Assembly (NCBI GenBank): GCA_011605865.1
Contig: JAAOZI010000039.1
Coordinates: 1-37,024 of the forward strand
Source: Archaeoglobales archaeon
GTDB taxonomy: Archaea > Halobacteriota > Archaeoglobi > Archaeoglobales > Archaeoglobaceae
Length of the DNA stretch: 37,024 bases
Direction: 5' to 3'
The notes beneath the pieces were generated by a model that ran no database searches, was not told the origin of the DNA, and saw only the letters and a program-made list of their open reading frames with translations. This document shows, in pieces, positions 35,564 to 37,024 of this stretch (positions within the stretch are counted from its first letter, which is position 1; each line of letters begins with the position of its first letter). The translations under genes were made by a program, and so were the position numbers.

Positions 35564-35717
35564 AGCAGAAAGTTATGCTAAACTGGAATGATGAGAAAAT
35601 TTAAATATGTCCGATAGGTTAAATCGGTGATAAAAATGAGCAACAAATCTCGCCCTTGGCTTTTGAAGCGGCAGATAAAGGAAGCATAAAGCCTCGCTTT
35701 TAAGGGGGTTAGCTCAC
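35564..35717 (+). mobile_element. Short TnpB-derived element without tnpB (copy C)
   Basis: About 155 bp. The left side (GCAGAAAGTTATGC, GATGAGAAAATTTAAATATG) is a diverged left end; the right side GGCAGATAAAGGAAGCATAA, then CGCTTTTAAG and GGTTAGCTCAC matches copies A, B, D and F with an internal loss of about 20 nt. It ends 2 bp before the ATG of the DMT transporter, so it supplies that gene's promoter and leader. Confidence 0.55.
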
Positions 35718-35719
35718 GT

Positions 35720-36529
35720 ATGAATTTGCTAATCCTGTTAATACCGATTCTATTCAGCCTTCAACACATTTCTGTCAGAATCGGAAGTGAAAGAGCTGAA
35801 ACGCTTAATGGGATATACGTGAGTTTATTGGTTTCTACCGTTCTATTTTCTCCCTCCATCTTGAATCCGACTATAGACAGGGCTTTTATATTTTATATGT
35901 CTGTTGCTGGAATTCTTCAGTTCTTTTTTGCGAGGATATGCTTATATTTAGCGATAAGCAGAATTGGGGCCAATCTTTCTGCCCCTCTGTCTGCAACTCG
36001 CATTTTCTTTGCCACTATTTTCGGAGTTTTCCTTGGAGAAATGATAACCCTTAATATAATTCTGGCTTCTATTCTTATCTTTGTTGGCATATTTCTCATC
36101 TCGAGGGCGGAAAAGAGGAGGGATTACATAGGAATCACACTTGCAGTTCTAACTGGTTTCTTCGCGTCTCTTTCGTCTTATCTCATAAAATTTGGAAATT
36201 CGATAGAATACAATCCGGTCTTTGCATCTTTCTTAGGATTCGCGATTTCGACGCTTCTTCTGACACCAGTAATGAGAGGTAGAAGTCTTAGGTATACAAA
36301 AATATTTGCCTTGGGGGGTGTTCTAGGGGCAATTGCTCACTTGATCCGATACATCGTCCTTAAATATGAGCCAGTTACAGTCGTGGAACCAATTACGAGT
36401 GCACATCCTCTGTTTACTTTGTTTTTTACAGCGGTATTTTTGAGAGAAAAAGAAGTTTTCACATTTAGATCGATTTTTGGAACGTTTGCGGTGATAATTG
36501 GAATTTATTTTCTAATATTATTAAAATAA
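35720..36529 (+). CDS. EamA/DMT-family transporter
   Basis: 269 residues with ten predicted helices as two EamA repeats: the first ends near YLAISRIGANLSAPLSATRI and IFVGIFLISRAEKRR, the second starts ITLAVLTGFFASLSSYLIKF and closes with EPITSAHPLFTLFFTAVFLR and GIYFLILLK. Drug/metabolite transporters move small metabolites; the substrate is unknown. Its ATG at 35720 follows the AGCTCAC end of element C by only two bases, so no native upstream region remains. Confidence 0.85.
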   Translation: MNLLILLIPILFSLQHISVRIGSERAETLNGIYVSLLVSTVLFSPSILNPTIDRAFIFYMSVAGILQFFFARICLYLAISRIGANLSAPLSATRIFFATIFGVFLGEMITLNIILASILIFVGIFLISRAEKRRDYIGITLAVLTGFFASLSSYLIKFGNSIEYNPVFASFLGFAISTLLLTPVMRGRSLRYTKIFALGGVLGAIAHLIRYIVLKYEPVTVVEPITSAHPLFTLFFTAVFLREKEVFTFRSIFGTFAVIIGIYFLILLK

Positions 36530-36598
36530 GTTCCAATCTAAAATTGTATGCTCACAACAGAAAGCCTCGCCTTTCAGGGCGGGGATGAAATAGAAAAG

Positions 36599-36606
36599 TT
36601 TATAAA
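36599..36606 (+). promoter_or_regulatory. TATA box inside the element's left end
   Basis: TTTATAAA about 26 nt before GTG 36628 predicts a leaderless transcript starting at the zinc-ribbon ORF. The 1.67-kb element has TTTATAAG at the equivalent place. Confidence 0.5.
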
Positions 36607-36627
36607 TGTTTGTGTGTATGTTTGTTG

Positions 36628-36759
36628 GTGGTGTGTTTGGTTAGGTTGAAGTGCCCTTCGTGTGGTCATGTCTGGGATTACAAGGGCAAAAGGAAGTACT
36701 ACGCTAACTGCCCGAACTGCCATAGGAGTGTGAACATAGCTAAGTATAGAGTTGAGTAG
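36628..36759 (+). CDS. 43-residue zinc-ribbon protein encoded before tnpB
   Basis: Small frame with two CPxC knuckles: LKCPSCGHVWDYKGK and ANCPNCHRSVNIAK, that is C-x2-C ... C-x2-C spaced for one zinc. Start taken as GTG 36628 from TATA spacing; TTG 36625 or 36622 are alternatives. It ends 2 bp before the tnpB ATG, so the two are probably translated together. Similar tiny proteins sit ahead of tnpB in several thermophilic archaea as I recall; their role is not known to me. Confidence 0.7.
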   Translation: MVCLVRLKCPSCGHVWDYKGKRKYYANCPNCHRSVNIAKYRVE

Positions 36760-36761
36760 GC

Positions 36762-37024
36762 ATGTCTTCAGGCGATGAGGGTTTGCTAACCCTAACCATC
36801 AAGATGAGGGTTAGCCCTGAGCTTGGTTCAGGGCAGGAGCTCATAAACCTCATGAGGAGGTATAGGGAAGCGCTGAACTACGCTATAGAAGTTGTTATAG
36901 AGAACAAAGCGTTAAGCCTCGGCAAAGCCCATAAACTACTGTACAACGTTCTTAAAGAGAGGTATGGTCTTCCTTCTAAAGTTGCTCAGGACTGCTACAG
37001 GGAAGCGATCACAGTTGCAAAATC
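36762..37024 (+). CDS. tnpB: TnpB RNA-guided endonuclease, N-terminal part, cut by window edge
   Basis: 87 codons are visible, open to the edge, with no stop or frameshift, so this copy may be intact. The N-terminus LLTLTIKMRVSPEL, then LMRRYREALNYAIEVVIENK and LLYNVLKERYGLPSKVAQDC, is typical of TnpB from thermophilic archaea. RuvC motifs and the zinc finger would lie to the right. Differs from the tnpB at 30948, which starts with a VVRLIVD segment, so two TnpB lineages share the same left end. Confidence 0.82.
   Translation, partial: MSSGDEGLLTLTIKMRVSPELGSGQELINLMRRYREALNYAIEVVIENKALSLGKAHKLLYNVLKERYGLPSKVAQDCYREAITVAK

Larger units (their letters stand above)
36556..37024 (+). mobile_element. 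Left part of an IS605-type element with zinc-ribbon ORF and tnpB (cut by window edge)
   Basis: Begins right after a GCTCAC with AACAGAAAGCCTCGCC and a CTTTCAGGGCGGGG hairpin, closely matching the left end at 30435, and both are followed by a TATA box. The right end is beyond the window. Confidence 0.7.

Overview
The window looks like a chromosome segment of a hyperthermophilic euryarchaeon of the Archaeoglobales, closest in flavour to Archaeoglobus, Ferroglobus or Geoglobus. Supporting signs are the archaeal core genes (exosome Rrp4/Rrp41/Rrp42, proteasome alpha subunit, SBDS, TFE, SepF, Rnp2), Sep-tRNA:Cys-tRNA synthase, a CoA-dependent beta-oxidation fusion enzyme, ADP-forming succinate-CoA ligase and a pentaheme cytochrome c. 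TATA boxes lie about 26 nt before several start codons, as in leaderless archaeal transcription. The genus assignment is inference, not a database match.

Layout. 1-693 (-): start of a type II/IV secretion ATPase that runs off the left edge. 929-1846: a small membrane-protein gene between two inverted copies of a short TnpB-derived repeat. 1909-4081 (+): TauE/SafE-type permease, then a tight ferritin / flavin reductase / ferritin-like operon. 4070-5990: IS607 debris and an unknown coiled-coil membrane protein. 6074-9391: secreted pentaheme cytochrome (-), PAS-GAF sensor without kinase domain (+), Lrp/AsnC regulator (+). 9388-11784: argJ (-) and pgk (+). 12031-17101 (+): SepCysS followed by the archaeal RNase P / proteasome / SBDS / exosome superoperon, with TFE convergent at its end. 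17701-26910: enoyl-CoA hydratase-like protein, a conserved archaeal protein, a TnpB ruin, CopA Cu+-ATPase, HAD/ECH fusion, TlyA-like methyltransferase and sucCD. 26954-29735 (-): tRNA-Val(UAC), sirtuin, phosphoesterase and beta-CASP nuclease. 29959-32680: dense insertion-sequence zone. 32808-36529: tRNA-Phe(GAA), TatA, ZPR1-type and SepF proteins, a cation exchanger and a DMT transporter. 36556-37024: start of an element carrying a tiny zinc-ribbon ORF and tnpB, cut by the right edge.

How the genes fit together. The core genes form ordinary archaeal housekeeping units: RNA processing and decay, protein turnover, carbon and fatty-acid metabolism. Redox and iron handling appear in two places, the ferritin operon and the pentaheme cytochrome next to a sensor.

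The unusual layer is mobile. Most gaps hold pieces of IS200/IS605- or IS607-type TnpB elements: one 1.67-kb tnpA-tnpB element that splits a gene after TTAC, several end-only mini-elements of about 40-65 bp, and a family of about 155-270 bp elements that lack tnpB but keep its 3' end (the part that in TnpB systems encodes the guide-RNA scaffold) and end in AGCTCAC or a close variant. These short elements sit right at gene starts and stops, and are the most interesting feature here.
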